From positions 1 to 64,000 of the forward strand of contig WHUX01000033.1 of assembly GCA_015179025.1 (NCBI GenBank): DNA of 64,000 bases, written 5' to 3'. Source of the DNA: Terfezia claveryi. Its lineage: Eukaryota > Ascomycota > Pezizomycetes > Pezizales > Pezizaceae. Position numbers and translations under genes: made by a program. How positions within the stretch are numbered: the first letter of the stretch is position 1; every line of letters begins with the position of its first letter. Positions 23,868 through 35,507 of this stretch are shown here, piece by piece. The notes below the pieces were generated by a model. That model saw nothing but the letters and a program-made list of their open reading frames with translations. It ran no database searches and was not told the DNA's origin.

Positions 23868-24391
23868 TAGTTACGCTGGCTACTATTTGCACCAGCTGCT
23901 ATTTGTGCCAGCTGGTATTTGTACCAGCTACTATTTGCACTGCCTGCTATTTGCGCCGGCTACTATTGATACTGGCTGCTAGTTGCACTGGCTACTATTT
24001 ATACCGGCTATTATTTATACCAGCTGGTATTTACGCCAGTTGCTATTTGCACCAGCTGGCATTTATATACGCAGCTGTTTGTATGACCAGCTATTTGTAC
24101 CAGCAGTACCATTGCGTAGTCTAAATTTTAGTTGTGGTAACTAAATAGGTATAGCCGTTGCTACGTAGATTACCGCTAAAGTTAAAAACCTGTGCTGCTT
24201 TTCTAAATCAGGCTAAAAAAAGCACCACCCTTAGTAAATGATTGGCTGAGAACTCAAATAACGCCGTTATTTGACTTTTTGTTAAACCAGCAAGATTCCG
24301 TTAGCTGTTACTACAACTGGTTTAAATACCTACTTGTATAGGCTTAGGGAAGTCAAATAACGCCGTTATTTTGTCGGGAATAACTGTTAGG

Positions 24392-25356
24392 TTTATTTAG
24401 ATGACATTCTGATTGGAACAGATTCCCTAGAAGAACATAAGGAAGTATTGAGAGGGATCTGTAGGATATTAGCTAGGGAAAAGTTTTTCTTCAACAAAAA
24501 GAAATGCTAGATCCTTACTTCAAGGCTAAAAGTGTTAGGATTCATTGTCACCAAACAAGGGTTAGAAATGGATCTAGAGAAAATCAACTCAATAGCAAAT
24601 TACCCTATCCCTGACTCAAAAAAGAAATTACAGAAATTCCTAGGGATGGTAAATTAGTTGAGAAGATTTTGTCTAGAATTAGGAGCTATAGCTAAACCAC
24701 TATCAGAATTGCAAGGGTCAACAAAGAAGCACATGTAGACTCCCTTGCATAATGAGTCATTTGTGAGAGTTAAAGAGCTAATAAGGAGCAATAAAGTACT
24801 TAAGCCAATTAATTATGACTCAGGCCTTCCAATCTATTTAATTACTGATGCCAATAATACAGGGATCTCAGGATGGATTGGGCAAATGGAGAATAGTATT
24901 ATCAAGCCAGCAGAATTTTACTCTAGGAAATTAAATGATAGACAAATAAATTACACAACAACTGATAAGGAGTTATTAGCAATTGTTGACTCACTGAGGT
25001 ATTTCAGGCCTGAACTACAGAGTCACAAAGTGATCATCCAAATAGATCACAAACCCTTAGTCACATTTATGGATAGTATCCCTAAAAGTCAGATGAAGAG
25101 AAGGTGGCAAGAAACTATAAGTCAGTTTGACCTAACCCTGGAATACATTCAGGGCAAGAACAACCACATAGCAGATATACTATCTAGAGGAGTATATAGT
25201 ACCTCTGAAATCCCCTCTACTGGACAGTCTTCTCACCACACAGCTTCTTCACTACAATATCCAGTAGTAAGCAATCACCTTTCTGTTCCCATCCAAACTT
25301 TCAAGAAAACTCCCCCACCATATTCTCCATCACCAACCATGCCTTCCCCACAATAG
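24392..25356 (+). pseudogene. Gypsy RT (C-terminal part) and RNase H
   Basis: Opens with VYLDDILIGT, the RT active-site motif, then KFFFNKKKC and LGFIVTKQGLEMD, the usual thumb motifs. RNase H follows: YLITDANNTGISGWIGQ, YSRKLNDRQINYTTTDKELLAIV and IIQIDHKPL, ending with ISQFDLTLEYIQGKNNHIAD. Stops in the RT part are TAG at former Gln/Trp sites (after KKKC, GMVN and KHM). From 24745 the frame is open for 203 codons; the last ~50 residues are a Ser/Pro-rich linker. The template-binding N-terminal half of RT is absent. Confidence 0.85.
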
Positions 25357-25488
25357 CTCAGGATTAGAGGAGCCACTGGGAGACCAGTGTCTCCACCAAT
25401 CCTTGGGAGACAATCTCCAAACACCATCTAAAGGAGAAGGAGACTCCCTCCTCTCCAAATCACTACTACCAACCTCCCACCAAGACAG

Positions 25489-26580
25489 GTGCAGGAGGTT
25501 GATGGCACCAGGCCTGTCTGGCATGATAGAGAAGGCCTAAATGCAGTCTTTGAGGCTGAAAGGTACAAAGCTACAGTTGAGGATGACCCTGAACATGATG
25601 AATCTAACACACCACAAAGAAATTTCAGGCTCAGAAGGCTCCAGCAGGAGCCAGCAGCAGTTCAAACTACTGCCACTACCACTAGGGCCCAGGCCCAACA
25701 ACAACAACAAGAGGATGAGGAAAGAGGAAGGTCAGTTGCAAGAAAACCTAAGTTTGAAGTAGTAATTAACAAAATCGGACCTAGTACATCCTCTCCCTAC
25801 ACTTTTGCTACATCTGAGGCAGAGGACCCACAGGAATGGACCCTTGGGGATCAGTCCTCTGACTAAGATGAATCTGAGGAATGGGAAAGAGCCAGGGAAC
25901 CCATGACTATAGAACAGATGGAACAGTCCTTGAGAAGGCTGATAGGGGTTCTATGGTTGTGGGAAACCTTCGGGAGTGGAACCTCACTCTTGAAGGTACC
26001 TTGAAGAGAAGGGCTATCTCACCTAAGTGCAAGGATGAGGCAGACAACAAGAAGGTGCACTTCCAGCCTCCTCCTCCTTCAGGAGCCTCACCTGCATCCT
26101 CTGTCAGCACCCTTCCTGATATCTTCCCTGAGGATCTAATCCTCCCATCCTCCTCCAACAAAACTCTGACACAACAGTTTTGTTCCCAATGTGGTAAAGT
26201 GAGCCATAAAACTTCCCAATGCAACAATAAAGATCCTGATATTAATCTTTGTGAAAAATGTTAGGCAATAGGACACTTTAAGGAGGATTGCCCCAAAGGT
26301 GCTAAATTTCCTCCTCCCAGATGCACCAATTGCATGGAAACAACTCACCTCAGCAACAAATGCCCCCTTGACAACAAACTCTTCCACTGCAATATCCACT
26401 GCCAAAAGAAACCATCAGAAAATGCATCATATGCAACCAAGATGGTCACTGGTCCTATCTATGCCCAAATCTACCAAAAGTCACTACTTCAGGAGGAAAA
26501 TTGATACCAAGATGCAAGTATTGTCTTGGCTACCATAACCTGAACAAAAACTTTGTCAGCTCCTGTGATACTAAAAAAAC
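25489..26580 (+). pseudogene. Linker and array of five CCHC-type zinc knuckles inside the gypsy element
   Basis: A Glu/Gln-rich segment (25489-25866) is followed by zinc-knuckle motifs: CSQCGKVSHKTSQC (26181), CEKC-x-AIGHFKEDC (26250, with a TAG inside), CTNCMETTHLSNKC (26322), then in another frame CIICNQDGHWSYLC (26423) and CKYCLGYHNLNKNFVSSC. Knuckles normally sit at the end of Gag, before protease. Here they lie between RNase H and integrase. Nesting, recombination or an unusual element design are all possible. No LTR or insertion boundary is visible between this block and its neighbours. Confidence 0.65.
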
Positions 26581-26879
26581 AACCTGAAGGCCCTCAATAA
26601 GCCTTTCCATAATAGTGACTACCTGAAAAAGACACTAGGAGTCTAGGATGAAGATAAAAGAGCATGGAACCAGATTTGGTAATTGCTGAGTGGATAAGAG
26701 ATCATAAGTTAGAATGGCATTATGGAAAAGAGCTGGAAATAGATATAGTGTTTAGACCACTGTACTTAAGAGTTAAAAAAGGAGAATAGGTACCTACAGT
26801 AAAGGTAAGGATGGATTTATGTATCTCCTAAAGAATTTTACTTGGAGGATGGTTATTCCTAAAGGACTACAAGTTAAAG

Positions 26880-28165
26880 GTAACCCTGCCTCTGAAGCTC
26901 TTATCCAACAAGCACATGTCACTACTTAACATGGAGGCCTTGCAAAACAGCAGAAGAGCTTACCAATAAGTATATCTTTCAGGATTTTTATAAGCAGGTT
27001 GAACAATTTGTGAGGAGTTGTGAGACCTGCCAAATCACCAAAGGATCCATACAGAAACCCCCTGGATTTCTTACTCCTCTGAATGTACCTACTAGGCCAT
27101 GGGGTAGTATAGCTATAGATTCTCTTAGTATGGAACCTGTTATGATTTCATGTACTGAATTTACCCTTAGTTACAGAACTCCTGTTGATGACAAGCCTCA
27201 TATGTTATTATTTCATAAGTTATTAGTCATGACTGACAGGCATTCTAATTTCACATTCTTGTTATCTGTTGCAGACAATCTTAACACATTAGGGGTTATT
27301 GATATTTTTGAAAGATTCATTAAGCCTAATGTGGGATTTCCTTATGAAATTGTTTCTGACCAAGACCCCTTATTTATGTCTACTACATTTCAAGATTGGA
27401 TGCAGAAAAATAGAATTATACATAAAGCATCTTCCACATATCACCCCCAAACTGATGGGATAAGTGAAAGAAAGAATAGGACAATTATCCTATGTTTGCA
27501 GCTAACAAGCTAGAGCAGGGATTGAATTGGGTACAAGCCATACCTTCTATTCAAATAGAGGTGAATGCAAGAGTTAGTACTACAAGAGGACTTTCCCCCT
27601 TTGTTACCAAGCTAGGATACCAGCCTAATTTGTCACCACCTATCCTACCTCACCCAATTCCTACCTATTCAAACCCTACAACCAGATTTTACCAGGTTGC
27701 TGAAAACCTTACTAAAGTAAAAAAGGACCAAATTTAGCAAGCCAACAGACACAGAAGAGCCTCTCCTGATTACCAAGTCAATGATCAGGTGATGCTATCA
27801 ACAAAGAACCTCCCAGCAAGGTACCACTCCTCCAAACTATCCCCTAGTAAATGGATAGGCCCCTTCACTATTACCAAATATTCACTATAGAGTCAAAATG
27901 CTAAACTTGACTTCACTGACTTCCCTGACCTCAATAATATCAACAATTCCTTCCACACCTTACTTCTCAAACCCTTCTTCCCTAATCCAATACAACTGTT
28001 CCCCTCCAGAACTCTGGAACAACCAGGACCAGTTAAGGAAGATAGGTATAAGGTAGAAAGAGTTTTGGAATTTAGGTCACAACCTAGAACAGGAAGTTAT
28101 AGTACAAGGTGAAATGGAAGGGATGGCCTCATAAGTATAATGAGTGGGTATATGCTATAGTGTTG
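26880..28165 (+). pseudogene. Gypsy integrase with C-terminal chromodomain
   Basis: The H2C2 zinc finger is recognisable (HVTT-stop-HGGLAK ... RSCETCQITKG), with a 1-base loss in an A run near 26950. The catalytic core from 27010 has PWGSIAIDSLS (first Asp), EIVSDQDPLF (second Asp) and YHPQTDGISERKNR (Glu). The chain shifts frame near 27490, where ANKLEQGLNWVQAIPSIQ continues. A WIGPFTITKY-type GPF region and a final chromodomain (DRYKVERVLEFR, then in another frame KWKGWPHKYNEWV) lie about 27860-28155. Chromodomain gypsy elements (chromoviruses) use it to direct integration to heterochromatin. Stops and frameshifts make this copy inactive. Confidence 0.85.
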
Positions 28166-28848
28166 ATGAGTTATTGAAAAAACAATTCTGGTTGACTAGT
28201 AGTAAGCAAGCAACTTACAAAAAGCGGAAGGTTGGTGAGAATAAGCTTGGCAAGAATAAGACAGGAAAGAGATACTGGAAATGATTAATAAGATAGAGAA
28301 AAAGTCCTTGCTCCCCCATTTTATCCAATGCAGTCAAGATTGACAAAGGCAAGGTAAAGAGATGGACTTACTCCAAATAATGCTTAGACATTTCTTTTTG
28401 GAAAGACAGCCACAAGAGGTGATTGGTCAGTATTTTGATGACATTGCTGTTAATAAGGATTTCAAAGAGGGGTATAATAATATCAGGTATGACACAGGAG
28501 CAGAAGGTAGTAGTACCTATAACGATAGGAACAATAGGTATTATGGGTTGAATGTTAACTACTAATGTACATAACCTATCTCCTCTGTTTATTTCTTAGG
28601 ATGAAGTTTTTATCTAAACATGGAGACCTGTAAGGAAGTGGCTTACTCATACCCTATGACTAACCCTCTCCCTCACAAATGTATTTCTTATGTATTTTCG
28701 TACTTAGCAAGCATCTCAAAACATACAACATTCTGTGTGCTGTCTGCCTTGCTAATATTTCACATACTTTCACATGTTATCACATGCTTTCACATGCTTT
28801 CACATGCTGTCACATGTATAAGTCAAAGTTAAAACTTAATCTATTTTG
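28166..28848 (+). other. Decayed 3' part of the gypsy element, 10-bp tandem repeat
   Basis: No clear LTR. A short Asn/Asp/Tyr-rich frame at 28362-28565 is not recognised. Six exact-length units of the 10-bp CACATGCTTT family fill 28761-28820. Confidence 0.5.
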
Positions 28849-28849
28849 T

Positions 28850-29010
28850 ACTAGATAGTATTTGGAAGTACTATCTAGAGGATCAGATGATGCTGATCTT
28901 TATGACATGTAAGGGTCAGATGATGGTGTACTGCCTTAGCATGCCCCAGTACTACCCCGTTGGAAATACATGTAGTCCCCTGAATTCCCTTCAGCTGGAC
29001 AGATAGTTAG
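28850..29010 (-). mobile_element. LTR scrap related to the 653-bp LTRs at 39.8-41.7 kb, reverse orientation
   Basis: AGGGTCAGATGATGGTGTAC, TGCCTTAGCATGCCCCAGTA and TAGTCCCCTGAATTCCCTTC match, in order, the reverse complement of the LTR segment running from AACTGAGGGGAATTCAGGGG to ATCATCTGACCCATTACATG. Ends cannot be set. Confidence 0.6.
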
Positions 29011-29429
29011 AACTCAGAACATAGTTAGAGTACAATCAATATAGAAGTTCCTCTAGTTAATCTTCTAAGTACCTTTGGCACTCCTATACTACTTTACCTA
29101 TTACAGTAATCTTATGCTACTAGTAATAACTTTAATAGTAAGACTAAACAATATACTATTATTAATCTACTTTGTAGTATACATTACTTGCCTGAGATTA
29201 TTTAATTAGATAAGATCCTTATCTTATATAATCTGATCTTCCAGTCCTCCTAACAACACTTTACCATATAATATTTTATTGTACTAATTATACTTTGATA
29301 GATATAAAGATACTAGAGAAAGTAAATTATCAGTAGAATCAACTGGTATTAGTAGTCTAATTACAGACACCACTGAATCCCCTTTGTGCTTATGGAAATC
29401 AAAGTGAGCACCTAGAATTCAGTAAAAAG

Positions 29430-29803
29430 ATGAACTTGATGACTTTATCTCCTCTACTACTATTGATATTGAGAACCCTTAACTCTGGTAGATTCAACAC
29501 TAAAAGGATTATCTATAACTATCCAGAAGAGCACTTGATATTCTAGCAATTCCGTCTATAAGTTTAGAGGTAGAGCGAGTATTTAGTAGTACAGGATTGA
29601 TAGTAACAGACCAGTGGAATAAGTTAAAGGAGAATATTATTTAGGTAGTTGAGTATATGAAGTCATAGTGTATGGATAGTAGAATTATTACGTTTAAGTA
29701 GGCAGACTAGGTACAAGCTATATTAGATTAACTTAAGGCAAAAAGTATTCATGAGAAAGATACCGATCAGTAGTTAGGTAGCTAAGTAGATATTGGTTTC
29801 TGA
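29430..29803 (+). pseudogene. hAT transposase C-terminal dimerisation domain, decayed
   Basis: One + frame reads the typical hAT C terminus: a Trp-containing stretch, then LSRRALDILAIPSISLEVER, VFSSTGLIVTDQWNKLKENI and VVEYMKS. This matches the family pattern LARxALDILSIPxxSxExER-VFS-x-TD-x-R-x-L. About a dozen stops interrupt it, nearly all TAG at expected Gln or Trp. The upstream DDE region was not found in the preceding ~400 bp, so only the 3' end survives. No terminal inverted repeats are assigned. Confidence 0.75.
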
Positions 29804-30009
29804 ATTGAGCTTTCAACTTTTGTATACTGTCATACAGAACTAACTATTCAGGCTATTCAGGTGGTCTACCTTATTCAGACTGTCTGGACTAGCGTAGACC
29901 TTCCTTTAGGCTGGCTTGAATAAGAAGGTTAGGCCCACATCAGCAAAAAAAATTTTGCGCCAGGATGCACGATATCTTTATATGCATTAGGTCACTTCTC
30001 ATCATTTAG

Positions 30010-30180
30010 GTGGTTGCATTCTGTACTTTCTGTAGCCAGTTTGCATCCCATGCTTCCTGTCAGCAAGGTTGCATCCTATGCTTTCTATTAGTGTGGTTAT
30101 GTCCTTTGGCTTGTACATTACATCACATGCTTCCTGTTAGCCAGGTTGTATCTTATACTTCCTATTAGTAAGGCTGTATC
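30010..30180. repeat. Degenerate tandem repeat, GGTTGCATCCTATGCTTTCT
   Basis: Four to five imperfect copies of a ~35-bp unit with GGTTGCATCC(C/T)ATGCTTCCTGTTAG. Confidence 0.6.
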
Positions 30181-30779
30181 CCCTACTATTCATATATTCA
30201 TGGCCTCTATATATATATGAGTTCATGTATTCATAGTCTCTAACTATATATATATTTATACATACTTAGGGAGGCCACAAATGCATGAATTAAAGGCTAT
30301 AAATACACATATACACAAGACATGAAAACATAAATTCAATACATGATAAATCCCATATTTAAATATACTATATCCAGCTATTTCCCCTTTCATACTAGAT
30401 TGTTCATATAAGTAGAGGTGCTTCATTTGACACCTTCTATAGAGCAGGTTCTTAGACAATGCCATGCAGGTTCTAAGACAGTACATAGACCAAGTTCTAA
30501 GATATATTAAGGGGCTAGGAGATCTCCAAGCCAGACTAGTAAATCCCTTTTTTCAAAAGTGTGGCCACCTGGGACTTAGAGGTTTTTTCCTATCATTCCT
30601 TCCTAAGGCCACCACACCATTATATGGAGTTTGTTACGATGCTCATTTGTAGTCTCATGAATGCGGAAATTGAGGTTGATATGGTTGTTGATATCAAATA
30701 CTCAGTAGACAGCTCTGCACGTGGATATCTAGGCTGGTTTGCTTGCTGGATTCTAAGCTTATTTATATGGTAATTTCCA

Positions 30780-30925
30780 AGATAATTTCCTTACCTGATT
30801 CCAGGCTCATTTTCTCGCTCGATTTCAGGCTCATTTGCTAGCTCGATTCCAGGATCATTTCCTCACTGATATTCAAGCTCATTTACTTACTCAATTTTAG
30901 GCTCATTTACTTACTTGATTCCAGT
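30780..30925 (+). repeat. Minisatellite ATTTGCTCGCTCGATTCCAG-like, locus 2
   Basis: About six degenerate 22-24-bp units (CTCATTTGCTAGCTCGATTC, CTCATTTACTTACTCGATTC). Same family as 18655, 33505 and 44813. It is decayed relative to the 44.8-kb array. Confidence 0.65.
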
Positions 30926-31653
30926 AGTAACATCTCTAAATTTACTACCAAAAAGTGCGGATTCGTCCATATCTCTGCACACAGAAGGCCCCCAGGCACC
31001 AAAACAAGTTCTTACAAGAGAGCTCGACATAGAGAATAATATATCCCAGTTTCACATCTCCAAGTCCCCATCTTCATACTCTCCCCTATCCTTTAAGTTC
31101 TTATTTCTTATAATAATCTGCAACTCTTCTGACCTATACTATATTTCAGTGTGTTTGCTACATCGAGCAAGACTGCCCAATCACACCTTCAAGAGCCTAT
31201 CAGGGATTTGATAACTCCTATACTACTGCCTGACCAATAGGGACCAACAGTAACACACTATTACGTCAGACAATGGAACAAAGACATCATCACCAGGCTG
31301 ATATACAGACATGAGACCTGTCAGAAGATTCTACCATCATAGCACCCCGCCATCACAATACACACTGTCATAACATCCCACCATCATAACATCTCCGACA
31401 TGCTTTCTATATATCGCCATGTGATTTCCAAACCATACTATATTATTAAGGCATCATTTTACTCGGCGATACGTTATACAATAGTACGAACATAGCCCGA
31501 AGGCACATGTTCTACCTAGTTACTTTAGGCTAGAGAGATAGCGGTCGCCTCGTTGTCATAATCAAAGGCACCGTATATAGAACCTTCAACAGTTAAACCA
31601 CATTCGGAGCAGCAGCAATCAGTCCAGACCGTTTAGACTGCGCGATAGCTAGA

Positions 31654-33006
31654 GGCCACCAACTCCTGGAGATGAGTTAAGATGATCTCTCAAAATCTGC
31701 TAGACAAGGGTCAGAAGATAAAATTGATAAGGCTTTCCTCAACTAAGTAGCCACGGTTTTAGCTCTGGACCCAGTAGAGAAGCAAATTTGGGAATCAATC
31801 ATCGTACTCAACTACTCAGGCCTATCCTTCAGATAGCAGATTATCTCGAGCTCAACAAACTCAGACTTAGATTTAGAAGAATCAGGCATAGGCTCGGACA
31901 ACATAGCAATCCCAGTCCGCCCCCATGGCTACCCCCAACATATAGTCTCTACCATACCAATAGAAGATGAAATTGGACTTGGATTTAACGTAATACCAGA
32001 CTGGCAGGCATCAGTATGAAGCAATGACGAGTCGCTGAGCCTAAAGGAGACAGCTAAAGATGATATGGATATAGAAACGGTCTTCTAGGACTGCCAAGAG
32101 CAAGAAGACATTTCTAGTTCCCCTCCTTTCCATGAGTTCAGAAATGAAGTACTGGATAAAGTTATGAGTCAGGTTGATATGACTAAGGACAACTACAAAA
32201 CAAGGAGCCAGGATGAGTCAATTAAAGACTAAGATAGCAAGTCAGCTTTAGAAGGGGACTGCTTTGATCAAATGGAGGTTATAGTCTAAAAGAGTATATC
32301 TGATATATCCAATAACATCTTACAGCTAGTAGAGATAAGTAAAGAAGAGAGAGAAAAGACGGAAGCATACAGCATAATCCTACTCCAAATCGCAAACAAT
32401 GTTTCAAACCAGTTTAAAATATAAAGGATTGAGATAAAGGAAGGCCTCTGCAACATAGCCACCACACAAGAAGAAACTATCAAGGTATACGAAGACCTGG
32501 CAAAAACTTTCAATATCCACATTATAGCCCAAGGCATAGAGCTGACCCTTATACAAGACCAACTCATGGCAAGTCTCAACATAGCAATGGCAGTGATTAG
32601 AGAGGAGGGAGCAGCATCTAGAGTAAAAAATTTGGAGGATAGACTCAAAATATTTGAGGCCATAGGGGAGCTATATAAGGACGTGAACACTATTAAAAGA
32701 GCAATCGAAACATTCAGCTTGCACCCATATCAGGCTGGCCAGTCTTTAGCCACTTCTTCGATTTTTGGGAAACACTCTATATTACAGCTCTCACTACTAT
32801 ACATACTACCACCCTCCCCTATGAGCATACCACTAGCAACTACTGGGGGTTTACTAGCCTTAATTTCATCCCTCTCCCTAGAAGTTATAGATCTAAGTAA
32901 TATCCAAGATACTTCTAGTCCTTTCCTACAACCACCAACCTCCAGAGAACTAGCTCTCCCACTCCCTTCTGGCACTATCTTAGCACTCCTAAAGGAAGAC
33001 TCATGA
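31654..33006 (+). pseudogene. Unknown ~430-codon coding relic with coiled-coil region
   Basis: One + frame stays coding-like from about 31654 to the stop at 33006, with about nine scattered in-frame stops (TAG, TAA, TGA). The last 146 codons (from ATG 32566) are uninterrupted. The N-terminal part is acidic and Ser/Asp-rich; the middle is a probable coiled coil (KSISDISNNILQLVEISKEE ... IKVYEDLAKTF); the end is Ser/Pro-rich. Single-frame layout with a coiled coil resembles retroelement ORF1/Gag proteins, and LINE coding begins a few kb downstream, but no zinc knuckle or RRM is seen. Origin is not established. Confidence 0.45.
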
Positions 33007-33285
33007 ATGGCTGGCAATACTACCACCTGCAATAAAGAAACCAGGAACCCTATCCGAAAGATTTTAGCTTGCGTAGTGTGCACGGCATATACATAATGCC
33101 AATTTGCAACACTCCGCATTACAATAAGATCTCTCTCACATAACGCACTTCTTACAATACTGATACTTACAATTCAATCTCGTCTCGCACTCTCACAATA
33201 TGCAATCGGATGTTGTATGCCCCATTCCCAATATCTTCCTCTTCACATATCCACTTCTAACACTCTTTCACCCAACTCAACATTA

Positions 33286-33401
33286 TGATTACAAGCTTAT
33301 TACTTGTAACCTTCAGAAGGCAGACTAGTCCCTCCTCACGTTGTGATTGCAAGCTCATTACCTGTAACCATCTGAAGGCACAATACCCCCTCCTAACTGT
33401 T
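33286..33401. repeat. 58-bp tandem duplication
   Basis: TGATTACAAGCTTATTACTT at 33286 and TGATTGCAAGCTCATTACCT at 33344 start two head-to-tail copies of 58 bp. Confidence 0.75.
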
Positions 33402-33504
33402 GTCATTGACACTGCACTTTTTTACTCTCGTACCTATATTTTATGCATTTCTAAAAATGTCTTGATTTTCATGATAATATCTAAATCTAGCTAAATAAAC
33501 AATG

Positions 33505-34170
33505 ATGATCACTTTCCTATCATCAGCGTGCAAATAGTCCATATATCTGACCATGCAAATAGCTCTAGAAATCAGCATGCAAATAGCCCATATACTTGTA
33601 TGCAAATAGCCCTAGAAATCAGTATGCAAATAGCTTATATATCTGCATACAAATAGCCCTGGAAATCAGCATCTAAATAGCCTAGAAGTCAGTATCCAAA
33701 TAGCCCTAAAAATCAGAGTGCAAATAGCCCATGTATCTGACCGTGCAATTCAGCTTAGTATTCACTATCCAAATCAGCCTGGAATCTACCGCCCAAATCA
33801 GCCTAGAATCGAGTGAACAAATCAGCCTAGAATCGAGTGAGTAAATCAGCCTGAAATCGAGTGAGCAAATCAGCCTGGAATCAAGCCAGCAAATTAGCCT
33901 AGAATTGAGTAAGCAAATCAGGCTAGAATTAAGCAACCATATTAGCCAGAAATCGAGCGAGCAAATCAGCCTAGAATTGAGCGAGCAAATCAGCTTAGAA
34001 TCGAGCGAGCAAATCAGCTGGCAATCGAGTAAGCAAATCAGCCTAGAATCGAGCGAGCAAATCAGCCTAGAATTGAGCAAGCAAATCAGCCTAGAATCGA
34101 GCAAGCAAATCAACCTAGAATTTAGCGTGCAAATGAGGAAGAAAATGAGTGATAAAATGAGCAAGAAAAT
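33505..34170 (-). repeat. Minisatellite ATTTGCTCGCTCGATTCCAG-like, locus 3 (reverse)
   Basis: 33760-34170 is a clear array of GAATCGAGCGAGCAAATCAGCCTA units (~24 bp), the reverse complement of the units at 44.8 kb. 33505-33740 holds a related but longer, more degenerate unit built on TGCAAATAGCCC and AGAAATCAG. Long open frames on both strands are artefacts of the 24-bp period. Confidence 0.8.
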
Positions 34171-34890
34171 GAGCGAGAAAATAAGCGAGCACACAACCTC
34201 CGTACAGTAGTGCAAATAAGCAGAGAAATCAGTATATACTAGTATTCTGAAGTAATGACAGGAAAAAAACTCTAAGTCCTAGACGGCCACACTTTAGAAG
34301 TAGAGTACTCGCACACCCCCTATTCTCGCGAGCCCCCTAATATCCAATCCAGTTCCTGCAGTCTTAGAACCAGTTCCTACTGTCTTAGAACCAGTTCCCA
34401 CTGTCTGAAGACCAGCCTCTGCTGTCTAATAATCAGCTTATAGTTGGTGTTGGAATAATTCCTGTAGTGTCGAGTTTGAGCTCCTACAGGCATAGGCACT
34501 ACCTAGTATGGTGGAGGAAATAGCTGTATATAGTAAACATGAATATAGACTAGATTTGGTTAGTAATAGACTGGATTCAGTTGGTGATGGACTAGATTTG
34601 GTCGGTAATAGACTGAATTCGGTTGGTATTGACTAGATTGTAATGCTCCAATAGGATTGTAGTAGTCTGATAGAATTGTAGTAGTTCAAGTAGATAAGGT
34701 ATTAGTAGTATATAGCTAAAGGGTCAGGAATACTTAAGAGTATGGACAACAGACATGATGTACAGAGAGAACTCGTTAGTAACAAATTGCATGAAAAAGT
34801 GGTGTTAGGAATGACGTTGAGCCAACTTATAAAGAAAAAGGAGAATGTGCATACAATGTAGTTGGTAACGCATATAAGAAGGATCTGCAT

Positions 34891-35507
34891 AGTAGGCTTG
34901 GGCACGAGACGTCTCGAGACAAGACGGGGCCAGGTCTCAAGACGTCTCGTGGGTAGGAACAGTGGTCTCGAGACGTAAAGAGACTCTATAGCTATTGTCT
35001 CGAGACAGTCTCGTAAGTCTCGAGACTTTGGGATATCAAGGACCAGCCAACACAATCATAATTATATTCGAACTTGCTAGCTAGCTACCTAGTTATTATC
35101 AATCATCATCATCTTCGCCTTCGACATCAATTTCCTCTTCTATACCCTCTTCTGCTAAACCTCGCTCTAAAATTATCTAGAGTATGAACAGGCGACACTG
35201 AAATTTGGCTCATTGTGCTGATTGTTGATGCAGTACAGGAAGTGCAGATAATGAGCGGAGAAAGAGTATAATAAACGGAGAAAGAGAAGAAGGAATCTCT
35301 ACCTTTAAGTACCGAATGGTAACACATTTACAAGCGAAGGCTATCGTAGGCTGCTAAACTGATTGTTGCAACCCATGAAAAGATCTTCGCAGCCACTGAA
35401 AAATTTTCGCAGCCAATGAAAAATTTTCACAAAAAGTCTCGAGACTTCTCGTCTCATAAGTCTCGAGACTTAGTCTCGAGATGTCTCGTCTCGTGTCCAG
35501 GTCTACT
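34891..35507. mobile_element. Inverted-repeat element rich in GTCTCGAGAC palindromes (hAT-like MITE?)
   Basis: Ends are inverted: AGTAGGCTTGGGCACGAGAC on the left and, reverse-complemented, AGTAGACCTGGACACGAGAC on the right. Inside each end are palindromes GTCTCGAGAC (four left, two plus a variant right). TGCAT flanks the left end and overlaps the right end, a possible 5-bp duplication. The centre has a minus-strand acidic tail ending in VEGEDDDD, which could be the remnant of a transposase C terminus. The TIR style suggests hAT, but the expected 8-bp duplication is not seen. Confidence 0.6.

Larger units (their letters stand above)
19659..24391 (+). repeat. Composite satellite-bearing repeat, copy 3, interrupted by a transposon
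   Basis: Has the same order as copy 1: AT-rich lead from TTTAATTAATACTTTATTT, 9-bp arrays (about 20340-20520), block A with its inverted repeat at 21069-21098, 16-bp array from about 21160, then block B to AATAACTGTT at about 24390. The 16-bp array is split at 21572 by a 2.3-kb pogo-like transposon and resumes at 23868. The right end abuts gypsy RT coding sequence directly. Confidence 0.8.
24392..28165 (+). mobile_element. Ty3/gypsy chromodomain retrotransposon relic, 5' truncated
   Basis: Begins abruptly at the RT catalytic motif and proceeds through RNase H, a zinc-knuckle block, integrase and a chromodomain. LTRs, gag, protease and the first part of RT are not visible. Many TAG stops and a few frameshifts occur. 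The left boundary is the end of composite repeat copy 3. Confidence 0.8.

Noticed and set aside
24340..24391. Block B as a Helitron 3' end
   Set aside because: A palindrome lies near the end, but the terminal CTRR and AT-target context are not present.
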